A stretch of DNA of 64,000 nucleotides from Tetrahymena thermophila SB210 (taxonomy: Eukaryota; Ciliophora; Oligohymenophorea; Hymenostomatida; Tetrahymenidae). The position numbers and the translations under genes are program-made. A model generated the notes under the pieces. The model searched no databases. It saw nothing but the letters and a program-made list of their open reading frames with translations, and was not told where the DNA came from. Location of the stretch: positions 186,001 through 250,000 of the forward strand of contig NW_002475961.1 in NCBI RefSeq assembly GCF_000189635.1. Reading direction: 5' to 3'. Within the stretch, counting starts at the first letter, position 1; each line of letters opens with the position of its first letter. Shown piece by piece: positions 14,225 through 28,786 of the stretch.

Positions 14225-17200
14225 TTTTCTATGTTAAATATTCCTTTTTATATGATTAATTATGTTAGTCTTTTATGATCGATATGCTCTTTTTGGTTTG
14301 TTCCTTGCTTGCTAGCTTTATTTTAGTTTGCTTCTTCTAATTAACTATATTTATTATCTAAGTTTATATTGTTATTATTGTATCTAAATTTTATATCAGT
14401 TTATATTTCTTTAAATTCTTAACAACTTTTTTCCAAAATAAAGCTAAAAAATAGTATGATATATTGAAATTCTTGCTAAATTGTTTGAGGTACAATAGAA
14501 TAAATAGTTGGTCACATTGAAAATATTATTATATTCATAATTAATAAACACTATTACTTTATAATTCTAATTATTTATCAATCACTTAAACCAATCAATT
14601 GTGACATCATTATTCAAGCAATAACTTTATTTTTTGACTCATTATTCTCTTGTGTCAGTCTCTAAATTTATAATTCTAATTTTCCATTTCTTAAAAAATA
14701 ATAGTTTTTTTTTTCATTTAAATTTAAGTAGATCTTACAAATATTCGTTAGATATAGTTTAAAAGCAAATACTATTAAATAAAGAAATAAATTTAGCTGT
14801 TATCAATCAAATAATTATAAGCTTTAAAAAATAAAAAAATGTTATGTTCTAATTATCCAACTTAGGAACTATACTTCTTATTTTCTTAAATTTTATAAAA
14901 TATAAAAATTAATTGATGAATTATTACTTCAAAGATTATAATCTGATACTTTGTTTCTTGAATTATAATAAAATATATGCACTCGTTATATTTTAATTTT
15001 TCAAAGTATACATACAGATTATTTTGGTTTTAAATTTAACTTACGTTAGTTTCGAGATTAAATATTTATCTTATTTTTTGGAAAATTTATATAACTATCC
15101 TTCAGCTTTAAATATATAAAATTCTTTTTTATTCTATTAAAGTATTAAAAATTATCTTCATCAATATATTTGATTTTGGTCTATTGATAATTGAAGAATA
15201 TTCTAAAATTTTATTATTTGAATTAATCCTACAGATAAATGATAAATACCTCATATTTATTTTTAATAATTAAATACTTAAATTTTAAATTAAAAAATTT
15301 GATTTTCATTATTGTTTATTTTTTATTATAAATTATTTAACTAATTTAAATTCTAAACAGAAATAAATCGATTTCTGTTGTTAGATCAGAAATTTGATAA
15401 TTATTTTATGTTTGTTTCTTATGCTATAATATTTTTAATTATTTTCGAAAAGATTTTATTCTATTTATAACTAAAAACAATTATTTTCATTAAAAAGTTA
15501 TAAACATATTTTGTTTAAAAATAGAAATTTAATTTTATACAAATAGTTTATGTTAAACTATATATTTAACTTGAAATATTTTAAATTATTTGAAAATAAT
15601 AAAATATACATCTTAAATTTTTGGTAATAGATTCTGAGAGAGAGAGATGATGGCTTTATAGAATAATTTTTATTTCTTCAGAAATTGCTATTAATATTAT
15701 GTTGATGTCTTAATTTTTGAGGAACAAACTGCAATATATTTTTTAAATAATAAAATGGAGATGTTAATTTTAGTCTTATTTTTCGATTTTAAGAGAAAAT
15801 ATAAAAAATAAAATTTGTAAAAATGTTTGTAAAAAATTGATAATCTATTAATAATACAATCTTATCACATTTTTTGAAAATAAATATCAGAATAATTGTA
15901 TTTTTAGAGTTTGAATATCAATATTATATATACTTAATTTCGTTATGTTTTTTACATAAATATTTTAATATTTTTCTCTATTTAGAACAAATTTTTAAAT
16001 TTTTGTAATATATTTTGAATAAAACTAAATATTTCAAATATTAGAAAAATAATTTTTTTTTGATTTTTTTGAAAAGATTTAGCTCCAATTCTTTTTTTAA
16101 ATAAATATAGATGTAAAATATTTAAAGAAATTTTAATTTATTTATTTATTATTTGCTTGCTTTACAATGTAAAATTGATAGAAAATAAATTGTATTTACA
16201 TCCTTAAAAATAAAAAAGATTTCAATTTTTAAGAAAATGATTTACAAAACAATTCTACTATTAAAATATTAGTGAACTTTTCAAGAAATATTCTAAACTT
16301 AAAGCGCAAAAATTTTGTTTAGAGATTAAATATTGCAAAAGAAACTTGTAAGTGGTAAGAATTTAATAAATATTAAACAAAATATGTATTTTTATAAAAG
16401 AAATAAAAGTGTATATTTTTCTGATAGCTAAGTAAAAAGATTGTTTGATAATATTTTTGTGCTAATTATAGAAGCTTATTTTTCTTGTTAATTTTTATTG
16501 ATTCAAAAAGAAAAATAATTTTTTATTAAGCTTAAATTTTTGACATAAATATAATTTTTAAATAAAAATATTTTCTTTTTTAGATTGTAACAATTTTTTT
16601 GAGAGTAAAAAGAAACCATTTACTCACATATTTTCTTACAAATTAATTATTTTTGATTTTAATATAGCTGGTGTAAGTAAAATATTAAATTTATAAGAAT
16701 GGCAAAGATTTGTTTATAAATATATTATAAAGTTAAAGCTCATAAAATCTTAAAGTAATTCTATGTAATTAAAATGTTTATAAAAATATATTTATAATTT
16801 TTAAATATTAAAAAAACAAAATCATTATTTAGATAAATATTAATATTTATTATACTTATTTCATAGACTGTAAATAAAAAAATGAGAAAAAAACAAGGAA
16901 AAAGCATAATATATCTTTCTGGATTCATAATAATAAAAAAGAAAAATTAATTTCTTGTTTCTAATTTGATTTGCGTTAAATTTTATCAAATCGATCATCT
17001 TCAATCTTTATTTAGAATCGATTCTGATTTTAATTCTCTAGTACTTTAAGAAATTTAGATAAACTAAATACATAATTAATCAATTATTGATTGATACCTG
17101 AAACTAAAAGTTTTTTACATTTAATTAAGAAATATATTAGAGATTTAGAAAAATATTGGTAATGAGAAAAGATATTTATTTATTTTAATTATAATTGGAA

Positions 17201-17920
17201 GAATAAGAAGATAATTGATGAAAAAGATGCATACATACATACAAGCAGCTTTTATTTGAAATTTATTATGTGAAAGCTTTTCATTTAAGAATTCGAATGA
17301 TTTATTTATTTATTTAATTAAAGTATTTAATTTTATAAAAAAGCTGAATGAATTACCTTTTTTAGTGAATATTTACAGAATTTGTTATATTTAATTTAAT
17401 TTCTGACAAATTATTGGATATTTAGTTACTTTAATAAATCTAAATTATAAGGCCAATTTATAAACTGGTTAATCCGTAGAATATTTGAGTATAGATTTGG
17501 TTGAACTTAACCAAAATATTACAAATCAATTATTAATTCTTTTACAAAAGAACACTTTAACAGAGAGTATCCTGTAAATTAAAAGTTATTAACATTCCCC
17601 ACTCGATCAATTTCTTTTACACTCTTTAAACGAAATGTTTCGATTTTATCCATCAAAATTCTTAATTCTTATATATTTTTAACTATTAAAATATCAGATT
17701 GATAATTCATGCCATTTGTGGTGTTTTAAATACAATAATACGTATATCATCTTGCATAACTTTCAAAGCCACAAAAACTAATTGATCCTATTTTTATAGA
17801 TTAGGAAACTATTTCTTTTATATTTTGTAGACATCTAATTATTACTTTAAATACTAGATTATCTAATACATCCTTTCATAAAAGATTCAATTAAATAAAT
17901 TTAAACTAAACAAAAAAAAT
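14225..17920. other. Long A+T-rich intergenic region
   Basis: About 3.7 kb without supportable genes. The only open frame with a start in a gene-like context (about 15647-15880, plus, about 77 codons) has no coding signature. The 300 bp before 17921 are richer in C (for example CATTCCCCACTCGATC near 17594) and contain the palindrome CGAAATGTTTCG (17630-17641), plausibly the promoter of the protease gene. Confidence 0.6.
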
Positions 17921-18895
<975 letters not shown>

Positions 18896-19556
18896 AAAAA
18901 ATACTTAAATAATTAAAAAAAATAGTATTATTATATAATCCATATTAAAGTCTTTTTTTATAAATCTTTAAAAAATTCATTAAATAAACTTTAAAATCTC
19001 AACATTTTTAAATCATTAAACCATTTTTAAATTATTGTACCTCAAATCGCTTTTTCAATTTAAAATCCTATTCTTAGCTTTGTATTATTTTTTGATGTTT
19101 TTCTCATATCTTACCATTAGCTCTTTGTCTCAATTAAATCTTAAAAAATATTTAAAGTGTTTAAATAAATAAAAAAATTTGTTAGTTACTTTTTTACAGA
19201 TAGCTGTTGAAGAGTAAAACAGATAGAAAATTAAATGGTGATAAGTATTTTAGTAATAGTATTCAATTCATTATTTAATTAGAGTATTAATTTGAAATGG
19301 AAGATTAATTTTTAATTTTATTAAATTATGAATCCATTTATTAAACTTTAGATTGCATAAAAAGATTTTTTTAATGTAAAACATAGTAGAATTAACTAAC
19401 TACATAAAAAATAAATAGAGTCTATAAGTAAGTGTTTTGAATTATTCTATATTTCTAGACAATAAATTATATTGTATATCAAATAAATAAAGATACATTA
19501 AATAAAAAAAAATATTTATATAGTAAATTCAGTTAATATTAAGTTAATAAAGTTTT
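18896..19556. other. Intergenic
   Basis: No gene seen. It holds the 3' flank of the protease and the leader of the HTATSF1-like gene. Confidence 0.65.
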
Positions 19557-21566
19557 ATGGAGGAATTTATTTGGTATTATGCAGATAGTTAAGCTCTGTA
19601 AGAGAGAACACCTATAGGACCTGTTAGCATTAGAGATTTAGATGTTTTGTATAGGACTTCAGCAATAAATTCTGCAACTTATGTTTGGAAAGAAGGTATG
19701 CCTGAATGGGTTTAACTTTTTAAAGTATAGGAATTGAAGGAGGCTATTCTAGACGAGCAATAAGATATTAAGGTAATATAAGAACTTTATGAAAAGTAGT
19801 AGCAGGAACTAGCTCTAGCTAATTAAAAGGGTAAAAAGTAATAGAAAATACAAGATAAACTTGACAAAAAATAAGCTTAGATTGATCAAAAGTTGCTTGA
19901 GGAAGCTAAATATAATTAATCAATGAATAGTGGCAAGGAGGAAGATATAAGTCAAGATTAGGTAAAATAAAACTTGGAATTGTTATAGCAAATAGATGAA
20001 GAAGAAGTGTTAGATGAAGATGAAGAAGAAGAAAGGGAGTATTTAAAGCTGTTATAAGAAAATCCAGAAGAAGCGATTTAAAGAATGGCCAATAACACTT
20101 TAAACAGCTATTTTTACTATTCTGAAGATGATAAAAAGTGGAATATTTGTAGAGAAGATGAAAATAATGAGAGAGTTTGGATCTAATAAGATGAAGAACC
20201 TAAAGAAGAAATGGATAAAATGAGAAATGAATTGATAGAAAAGCTTAGAAAATAATTTATAGGTGAAGAAAACAAAGATATTGAGACATTGAAAAGCAAT
20301 TTGAAAGATCAGCTATAAATGTAAAATGATATTGAAGATAATAACGCTGATCCTAAAGATAAAGAAATTATGAAAGGTATGACAGCAGAGCAAATTAAAA
20401 AGATAAAACGTAACAAAAAGAAAGCCAAAAGATAAGCTGAAAAAAAGAAATAGAAATGGTATTAATCTAGGGTTAATACATATATATATGTAAAGGGATT
20501 GCCTCTTTCTATTACAGAAGAAAAACTCGATGAATTCTTTTCCAGAGCAGGAGTAATTAGAAAGGACCCAATCACCAATAAAAAAAAGATCAAAATTTAC
20601 TCGGTAATTAATTTAAGGGGTATTATGTAAGTAATATCATAATAATAATAAGTTTATAAAACAAAATACTTCCTTTTAAAAGCAATTAATTTATTTCTTA
20701 AATAACTAATCTTACTTTTAAGTAGAATGATTCTACACCATCAAAGAGTTGTTGCATTTTACCTTACTTCAAAAAATTACAACATTTATTAGCAACTTAT
20801 TTTTATTAAGATGTTAAAATTAGTTTAATATTTGAGATTAATTGCTGTTATTATTATTTTATGACATTTAAATATTTATTATTTATTTTATAATTAGGAT
20901 GAAAACGGTCTCCCTAAAGGTGATGCAGTTATCAGCTTTTAGATGATGGAATCTGTAGAAATTGCAATTACTATGCTTGATGAGAGAGAAATAGAACCAG
21001 GCCATATTATTAGGGTCGAAAGAGCTAATTTTGAATAGCATGGAGATACTTATAAGAAAAGAGAAGGTGTTGTTATTAACAAAGAAAAAGCTTTGGATAA
21101 AATTTAACTTGCCTAAATGAAAGCTGCTCAAAGATAGGCTCTGGGTTGGGAAGATGAAGACCAAATTGACACAGGACTTAAAATTGTCATATTAAAAAAT
21201 GTATTTACTCTTAAGGATATAGAAGAAGATCCAAATTTCTTGGAAGAACTCAGAGAAGAAATGGCTAAAGAGATAGAGTCAACTTGTGGACCAATTTAGA
21301 GATTAAAAATATTTGAAGAAAATCCAGAAGGAGTTATTGAAATTAAATTTAAAAATTCTGCTGATGCCAAGGTTTGCATTCAAAAAATGGATGGTAGATA
21401 TTTTGATGAGAGAGAACTTGAGTGCTTTTTCTGGGATGGTAAGGTAGATTACAAAAGGTCTTAAAAACAAATGGAAGATGACGAATAAAGACTTGAAGAA
21501 TTTGGTAAATGGATAGAAGGAGGTGATAATAATAATTCAGAAAATGGTTAAAAATAAATTAGTTGA
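19557..21566 (+). CDS. HTATSF1: HTATSF1/Cus2-like U2 snRNP-associated splicing factor (frame break in an A-run)
   Basis: Exon 1 is 19557-20602 and exon 2 is 20898-21566, giving about 570 residues. Residues 4-60 form a GYF-like module (WYYADSQ...IGPVSIRDL...VWKEGMPEWV). An acidic, coiled Glu/Gln-rich stretch follows, then a second short aromatic motif (FYYSEDDKKWN). RRM1 starts near residue 307 (TYIYVKGLPLSITEEKL) and is split by the intron. RRM2 is UHM-like (KIVILKNVFTL...) and ends in FFWDGKVDYKRS. This order (GYF-like, RRM, UHM-RRM) is that of human HTATSF1 and yeast Cus2, which bind SF3B1/U2 snRNP during spliceosome assembly in the nucleus. RRM1 has a frame break: the run at 20580-20586 has seven A where eight are needed to join KKIKIYS to DENGLPKGD. 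This is most simply a homopolymer assembly error, but a broken allele is possible. Confidence 0.9.
20580..20586 (+). other. Homopolymer A7 with apparent one-base frame break
   Basis: Upstream of this run the HTATSF1-like frame is in phase with ATG 19557. Downstream, RRM1 homology and exon 2 need the frame one base later. Neither splice site can be moved to repair it, because the other two frames hit TGA within about 20 codons. One additional A would restore a continuous RRM. Confidence 0.75.
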
Positions 21567-24110
21567 TTTAAATTTAAGAAGTTATTAGCTTGAAAATCTT
21601 TTTTTTTTTTGAAATAAGGAGTTTTATATGTGAAAATTTTTAGTTGAAATTTGATTTATTTGAAAATCTTAATTACTTTATTATTGAGATATATATGTAT
21701 GAATGAATCAAAGAAAAGTGACCTTTCAGAGGTTGATTTTTTTATTAGAAGTGTGAAGTCTTTGTAAAAAAATTGTTTATAAATATTGAAATTAAAGTTT
21801 ATTAATTAAGATAAGAAATTAGTATATTCGTATGATTTAGCCTACAAAATAAATTTCAATTGTGATTAAGTATATCAAATATAATATTAAGATATTAAAT
21901 TAAAATCATTTTTTAGTTTTTAATTGAGCGTTTGATTTAAAGTGGATAAAAATGAGCTAAAAACATATTTACTGTGATTTTATTTATCTAGTATTATAAT
22001 ATAGTTATTAATAGTTAAACTCAAAATAAATTAAATTTAAATGTAAATTATATTTAGTATTTTTATTAACCACTTTACTTAAGATGTATAAGAGTAAGCA
22101 AAATAAGTCTAAGAAAGTGAATTTACAATTCAAAATACTTATGAATAAAAATTTTCATGATTTATAATTAAAAAAATAAAAAAAACTAAATTATATCGTT
22201 GAAAATTAGTCTATTTATTAGATATTCTAAGTGATTTTTAAGAGTTTATATTTAAAATTATTTAATAAGGAAAAAACTTTTTTTAATCAAAATCTCCAAT
22301 AAAAAGCAATTACAAATTTTCAATTTTAAAGATCAAAACTATTTTAGGAAAATATTTCGTTATATACTGTGTTTTAATAATATAAGGGTCGCTAATCCCA
22401 TGAATTTTAACTATCTTGGGATATTAGTTTAACAAATTTTCAATTTTAAAAAATTTTAATTTTATTTTTTTAGGAAAGCCTGTCATCAAATAGTATATAT
22501 TGATAATATAATCTGAAAATTTAATTTTATATTTTAAATTAAATATAATTATATCAATGACCATTCATTTTAGCAAATTTTATATTGCTTGTATAATAAT
22601 TAATTAGTTAAAAAATTTTGAGAAAGCACTATTGATTAAATTTATTATTAATAAATGTGATAAAAATATATGATAGGATAAGTTCAATTATAATTTGAAT
22701 AAATTGTAAATTTATACTTAAATAGATAATAAATACTTTGAAAATAACAATAGTAAAATAAATACTTCTTTATTGTTAATTAGTATTATTTTAAACTTAA
22801 ATTTAATATGAGTAATCTTTATGGGAGATATCTTTTTATTCTAGAATAAACTTACAAAAAATAAAAATAGTAATTCTTAATTTAAAAATTCTCTTAGAAT
22901 TCTCTCAGAACTGCTAAGGAATGTTTCGAGTTGAATGAAAGATTAAAGAAAAAAATTTTAGAAATAGATAAAAATGCACTCTTGATTGTCTTGTAGATAG
23001 TTTGATAATGATATATATTACTTTTCAATACACTAATTAGTTACATCAAAAATAACTATGTTTGGAAATTTAATTAAATTATTTAATTTTTGTTCATGCA
23101 CTATGCACTGACATTAAGCACTATTAGAAATTAGTTAATTAATACTTTCTATTGGAAAATAAAAAAAGTTTAGATATCAATAATCTCCCAAGCTGAGTCT
23201 ATTTAGACCAAATTAAATAAATAAATATCATATTTTATTGATGATTGCAAATGCATTAACTCTTTCAGTAAATTAGAAAAATAAAGATGTTTAGCTTTTT
23301 TCTTCTTCAGCAAATAAACATTTATTAGTAAAATTTACTAATTTGTTTAAAAATAGTTGAACTAACTGAAATTTAAATTGATTAATAATTATTTTAATCA
23401 TGTGTTTAAAACAAATATTTAATAACAAATAAATATCTTACTTTATTTTCTTTATTTAAATGTAAATTAAAAGATACCTATTGAATCTGGATTAATAGTG
23501 AGAAAAAATGAGGAGTTAAGAAGTAATATTCTACTAGTTCGAGACATATTGAGTTAAAATAGGGAAATAGCAAAATATTTAACTTTTTTCAATTGACCAA
23601 AAGCCAATAAATTATTTATGAAAAAAAAAGTTTTTGTTTTGATAAAGGAGTAAAAAGTAGCTTGCTTGTCCTTTTTTCTAATTTTAAAATGATAGACTGA
23701 TTCATTCATTCATTCATTCATTGATTAATTCGTTCACGCATTGTATTAAAATCAGTATTTTAATTTATTGATTCATTCAGCTCCTGACTGATTTTATTTT
23801 AATACTTTAATTACACAATTCCCTTTTTTATAAAGCACTTGTTGTTTGTTTGAACCAAAACAATTATTAAAAAACATATAAATTAAGTTAAAAAAGATAA
23901 TATTATTGATAGGAATTAAAAACTATAGTAAATAATTAATTAATAAAACGAAACTCAGATTATATAATATTTTGTTTGACAATAACAAAGAAATAAATAT
24001 TGGAGAGCTCAGACTATTATAAATTCAAAAACTCAATAGTTTTAAGTAAGTAGGTTTAGTAAAAAGAGAAGTTGCAGTAAAACAAGTATAGCGATATACA
24101 TAATATATAA
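21567..24110. other. Intergenic with short TTCA microsatellite
   Basis: About 2.5 kb with no supportable gene. A (TTCA)n tract lies at about 23701-23722, followed by diverged ATTCATTCA copies near 23769-23780. The last 120 bp should be the leader of the OSBP gene. Confidence 0.65.
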
Positions 24111-27100
24111 ATGGAAGAGACAGCATAGAGTAATTATAAAATTGGTGTAATTTATAAGAGAAGCAAAATATTAAAAAGCTGGAATAAAAGGTCTATCGTG
24201 CTTAATTATATAAAAGGTACATTAAGCTTACGTAAAGGCAAAGCAGCAAAAGAAAAAGTAATTTTACTAGAAAATTACGAAGTTTAATGGGTTGGAAAGC
24301 CCAAAAAATCTAAAGTTTACTACTTCAATTTGAAGGCAGTAAAAGATATTAGCAGCTAGAAGTATAAACGTGTTATAATAGGTGATGTAAATGAGTAAAA
24401 CGCGCATATGTGGATGGAAGAAGTAGAAAAAATAATAGACAAAAATTACATTGTCCAAGCTGTTGGAGGTCTAACTCCTTACTAATTGTCTTAAAAATAG
24501 AAAGAGTTATCTCTACAACAAAATGGAGAGCAGAAAAAAAACTAGGTCTATCAAAAGAATGGAATGCTCGGAGTTCCTCCTACTTCTTAATTTATGAATA
24601 ATTAAGGAGGTGCTCAAAATTCTTTGAAAAATGATATTCCTCTAAATGGAAATAATGTAATTAATCTAAATGGTAAAAAAAATGGAAATGGAAATGGACG
24701 CCAAGTAGTCAACATCAACAAAGAAGAAGACTACGATGAATTAATTAAGTAGTTTGAAAGCTGTTGTTAGTATGGAGAAAATAATGCTGATGAATACGAT
24801 GAGAGAAAACCCAATGAAAGAGGACTCTTCATCCCTAATTTCAATGTTATATATAACATTTAATTCATGCCAGACACTATCTAAGATAACCCAGGCATTG
24901 AATCCATTTACGAAAACGCTCCCGAGTCTATCAAAGAAGAAGTTTAGCAAGTCTTAGAAGGTTACTACAAGAAACGTAAACACTTTTTGGAGGCTCTCTA
25001 TGCAAAGGTGAATTGCGAATAAATAGAAAAAAATTTATATAAAAATGAAGATAACTATGTACTAGTATAAGAAGTTCCAGATATGAAGCCAATAGAAGTA
25101 TATGAGGTAATTAATAAAATTATTTATTTATTTATGAATTATATTAAAGTCATTTACAAAGTAGAGAGAAAAGAAGTTTTTATTATCAATTATAAAAAAT
25201 TTTATCATAAGTAAATAAATAAATAAAACTACTTAATATATATTTTTGAATATTTATTTCTAAATACAACTCAAAAAGTATGTAGTAGTAGCTAGTAGTT
25301 AATATTATAGTTGAGACGTCATTTTAAAGTTAAAATGCCAAAAACAATACAATTTTTCACTTTTTGCTAGTATCAAACACAGAAAATGGATTATTACTTA
25401 ATAACTAAAGAAAAGAGATAGATAATATTTCTAAAACGTAGAGAGAGAAGAATAGTTTAGAAAAATTTAATTACTAAAATATATTACATTAATTTTTCCC
25501 GTTTCATTCTTTCCCACCCAGGATTTAATAATATTATTAATTAGATTCCAATCATAACTTTATTTTATTTTACTTACATTTAATTTTTTAAGTTCCTTAA
25601 AATTTACTACAATTAATCATCTAACATTACATTACATCTAATTATATAAATAGAAAATAATTAATTTGTTTCTAATATTTATTGATGAAACTTCTTTTTA
25701 ATCTGATTTTATCAACATTTTGTTCATGCTGTTTTTAAAAACTAAATTTTTTTTTTATTCGAAATAGGAAATATAAACCCCTTCAACTAATGAGCATTGG
25801 AATTCGCTTATAGGTGGTTACTAGCTATAACCAGCAAGTCAAAATAACAATGAAACAAGAAATTTAAGCTTGATTTCATTTAATTTCAAGTATGACAAGG
25901 GAGAAAACAAATTAGTTGATAAAGATATTGTTTCTTATAGATATTCCATATAATTTGCAAATGCTTATTTTATATGGGAATTTTGGCACTTAAGTAAGCA
26001 AGTAGATAAGAGCATTGAATCAGAGCTTTAAAACAAAATGCAAAATTTATTTATCATATTTCCTGACCCCCAAAATAACAACTCTACTATGCTGATTATA
26101 AGATCTAAATTTACTTTCTAAAACGAAGATTAAAAGTAGCAAGGATAAAATATTATGAGGTTCTTGAAGGGATTTGAAACTATAAGCAAATGTCTATTAC
26201 CTTTAAGCATAGCTTAGGATATCATAGTTGAGTGTAATGCAGAACAAGAAGGTATTAATTTTTATCACTTTTAATTAAATATGATTATCATCTTAAATTA
26301 ATATTTTTATAATAGATGGAGATAATGCTGATGAAGTTGACTCATAAGTATTCATTAGCATCAGAATAGACAGGTTAATAATATATTATGCAAGTGTTTT
26401 AATATATCTTTTTTTAATATATTTTATTTTTAAAAGGCCTGTAACCACTGGGAATGCAGAAGATGAATACACCGTCTAGCAAATCGACTAAATCCTTGAA
26501 AAGATAGAAAAGAAATCACATATAAATGAGTGTATAAAAGCTAAACACGAAATGAGAATTGTTTCAGGTATGGCACATGATTGATGACTGTTCGAATTAA
26601 TTTTAAGATTTATTTTAACAATAGGAATTTACTAAGTGGTGAAATCTACAAAAGAAAAAGGGCATTATTGTTGGAAGCACGATTACAGAAGAGATGAAAA
26701 GAAAGGTGGACTTACTTACCATAATGAAAAACTGATGAAAGAATAAAAAGCAGTCATCATGATGATGATCAAAAGAATAGGATCAAATATTTTAAATGGA
26801 AGAGGTATTATGAATATATCTATGCCAGTATAGGTATTTGACTCTAAGTCTATGATATAAAGACTTGCTAAGGGATTCGGACATGCACCAAACTTCCTTG
26901 AAAAGGGTGGATTGGTTAATAGTAGTATCGAACAGATAAAGTACACAGCATCTTTCTTACTATCTTCATTCATCATGGGTTTCAACTAAGGTATTTACTT
27001 TTTGTTTTAATGAAGAACGAAATTGACTCAATAAATCTAAAAAAAGAAAAACCATTTAACCCAATTATTGGAGAAACTGTATAAGCAAGACTTAATGGAT

Positions 27101-27889
27101 GTCCTATTTATTTCGAGCAAACTTCCCATCATCCTCCTATTTCCAATTATTATCTTTACGGTAGAGGCTATGATCTCTATGGATGTCATATTCCTTTGGT
27201 AAAATTAATACATACGCATTCCTTACTCATACATTTATATTTTCTAGGTTAATATGGGAGCTAACTCCTTGACTGGTTTACTTGCTGGTAATCCCACAGT
27301 TTATTTTAAAAATACTTAAAATAAGGTCTATGCAATTTGGAATAGCTTTAACTTGTTTAACACAGCTATTGGTTAGAGATCTCTCAACTGTTTCGGTAGA
27401 GCATATGTTTGGGAGCCTAAAAGTAATTTAGTTTTAGAGCTGATATATAATCCAAATGGAAGTTCAGGGCTTAGCTCTCTCTTCTCAAAGAAATCCGTAA
27501 TAGATGAAGTTTCTGGTGCTATCTACAAAGTGAAGCCACATGTAATTAAAATGCTGCAGGAAGCTCACAAACCTATGGCTAAAAAGGGTGAATTAGCATT
27601 AGACCTTAATAACGATGTTTTGCAACTTATTTCTAAAGCAGAAGGAATTTGGTGTAGATATTTAGAATTCGATGGAATGCGCTATTGGGATGATAGCAAG
27701 GATTTCCCTTATATGTGTGAATACGAAATGAATCCCCTTCCTTCTGATTCCAGATATAGATACGATTTGCTTTACTTCCAGAAAAATGATAAAAAGAAAT
27801 CTTAAGATATGAAAGAAGAAATGGAAGAAGCTTAAAGATATGACTAAAAGATTCGTGACCTTGGTAAAAAAAATAGGAAAAAATAATGA
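24111..27889 (+). CDS. Oxysterol-binding protein homologue with N-terminal PH domain
   Basis: Seven exons (24111-25106, 25768-26251, 26316-26373, 26437-26567, 26625-26990, 27047-27198, 27248-27889) keep phase and encode 942 residues. A PH domain spans about residues 5-112 (IGVIYKRSKILKSWNKRSIV to WMEEVEKII). An Asn/Gly-rich linker and a helical middle follow. The ORD domain carries the family fingerprint at about residues 679-711: KPFNPIIGET, then EQTSHHPPIS (animal form EQVSHHPP). The C-terminal end is a charged helix (KKSQDMKEEMEEAQ). OSBP-related proteins exchange sterol and phosphatidylinositol-4-phosphate between membranes at contact sites, and the PH domain targets the PI4P-bearing side. 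The 56-nt intron 26991-27046 is required: reading through hits TGA, while splicing joins MGFNQ directly to EKPFNP. Intron 1 (661 nt) is unusually long for the window. No FFAT motif was recognised. Confidence 0.93.
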
Positions 27890-28786
27890 AAAATAAATAA
27901 TAAAAACTAAATCGTATATTATTGGCATAAAATGGATTGATTACATACTTATTTAATAACCAGCTAGCCTTATCTATCTAGCTAGCTCATATTTTTTTTT
28001 ATTATAATTGCTTTAACAACAATATTAAGTAAATAAACATAACTAATATTTAAATAAAATCTAATGAATTCTTTCTTCTCAATTCTCTTCTAACAACTTA
28101 AATTAACTATAAGTATATAAAATCTTGGAAACTAACTCCAAGAATCAGAAAGAATTACTTAATTTTTTATTTAATCATATATAAATTTAAATTATTTACT
28201 ATTATTTTAAATAGTAGTATGTATTATATATCACAGGAATATATTTCTCTTCACAAATAAATTACATTTAATATTCAATTAATTGCTTTATTTATTCTTA
28301 TCTTTTAGTTAGTTCAATTCATAATTCACTCACTCACTCAAATATTTAATTAATTTTATAAATAAATCCTAATCTAATCAAATTCTCCAATCAATTTAAT
28401 TTTAATTAAAAACTATTAAGTTAAACACTATTTGTGATTAAAATTAGTTATAAAAGTATAAAGTTTAGTAAAGTATTTAAAATTAAATATTTTTAAAAAA
28501 GAGACTTATCCTGTTATTATCAAAATGTTCAAATCAATTTAATTTAAATACTTTCTATTAAATAACAACCAAAATATTCTCAAATCCTCAAATTAGTTCT
28601 TTAAAAAGAGCTTTATTTATTTTAATGATAGAACTTTAATTTATGCCAAATATTGATTCAAAAATAAATATGATAAATAAAATAAATATTTGTTTTATGA
28701 CTTATACAAAAGTAATTTTTAAATATTAGATTACAAATTCAATTTAATTTAATTATATTTATTTATATTTTTTAAGTTATTTATTT
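27890..28786. other. Intergenic between convergent genes
   Basis: Shared 3' flank of the OSBP gene (+) and the WDR60 gene (-). It is rich in A/T, with a short CTAGC palindromic cluster at 27961-27986. No gene seen. Confidence 0.65.

Noticed and set aside
15647-15880. Plus-strand open frame of about 77 codons after GAGAGAGAGATGATG
   Set aside because: With TGA as the only stop, frames of this length are expected by chance. Composition is the same as the flanks and no domain is visible.
23701-23780. TTCA microsatellite as a telomere-like or regulatory element
   Set aside because: Tetrahymena telomeres are GGGGTT repeats. This is a short ordinary microsatellite with diverged copies.
27662-27928. 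Minus-strand frame of 88 codons
   Set aside because: Shadow of the last exon of the OSBP gene, which has clear family motifs on the plus strand.
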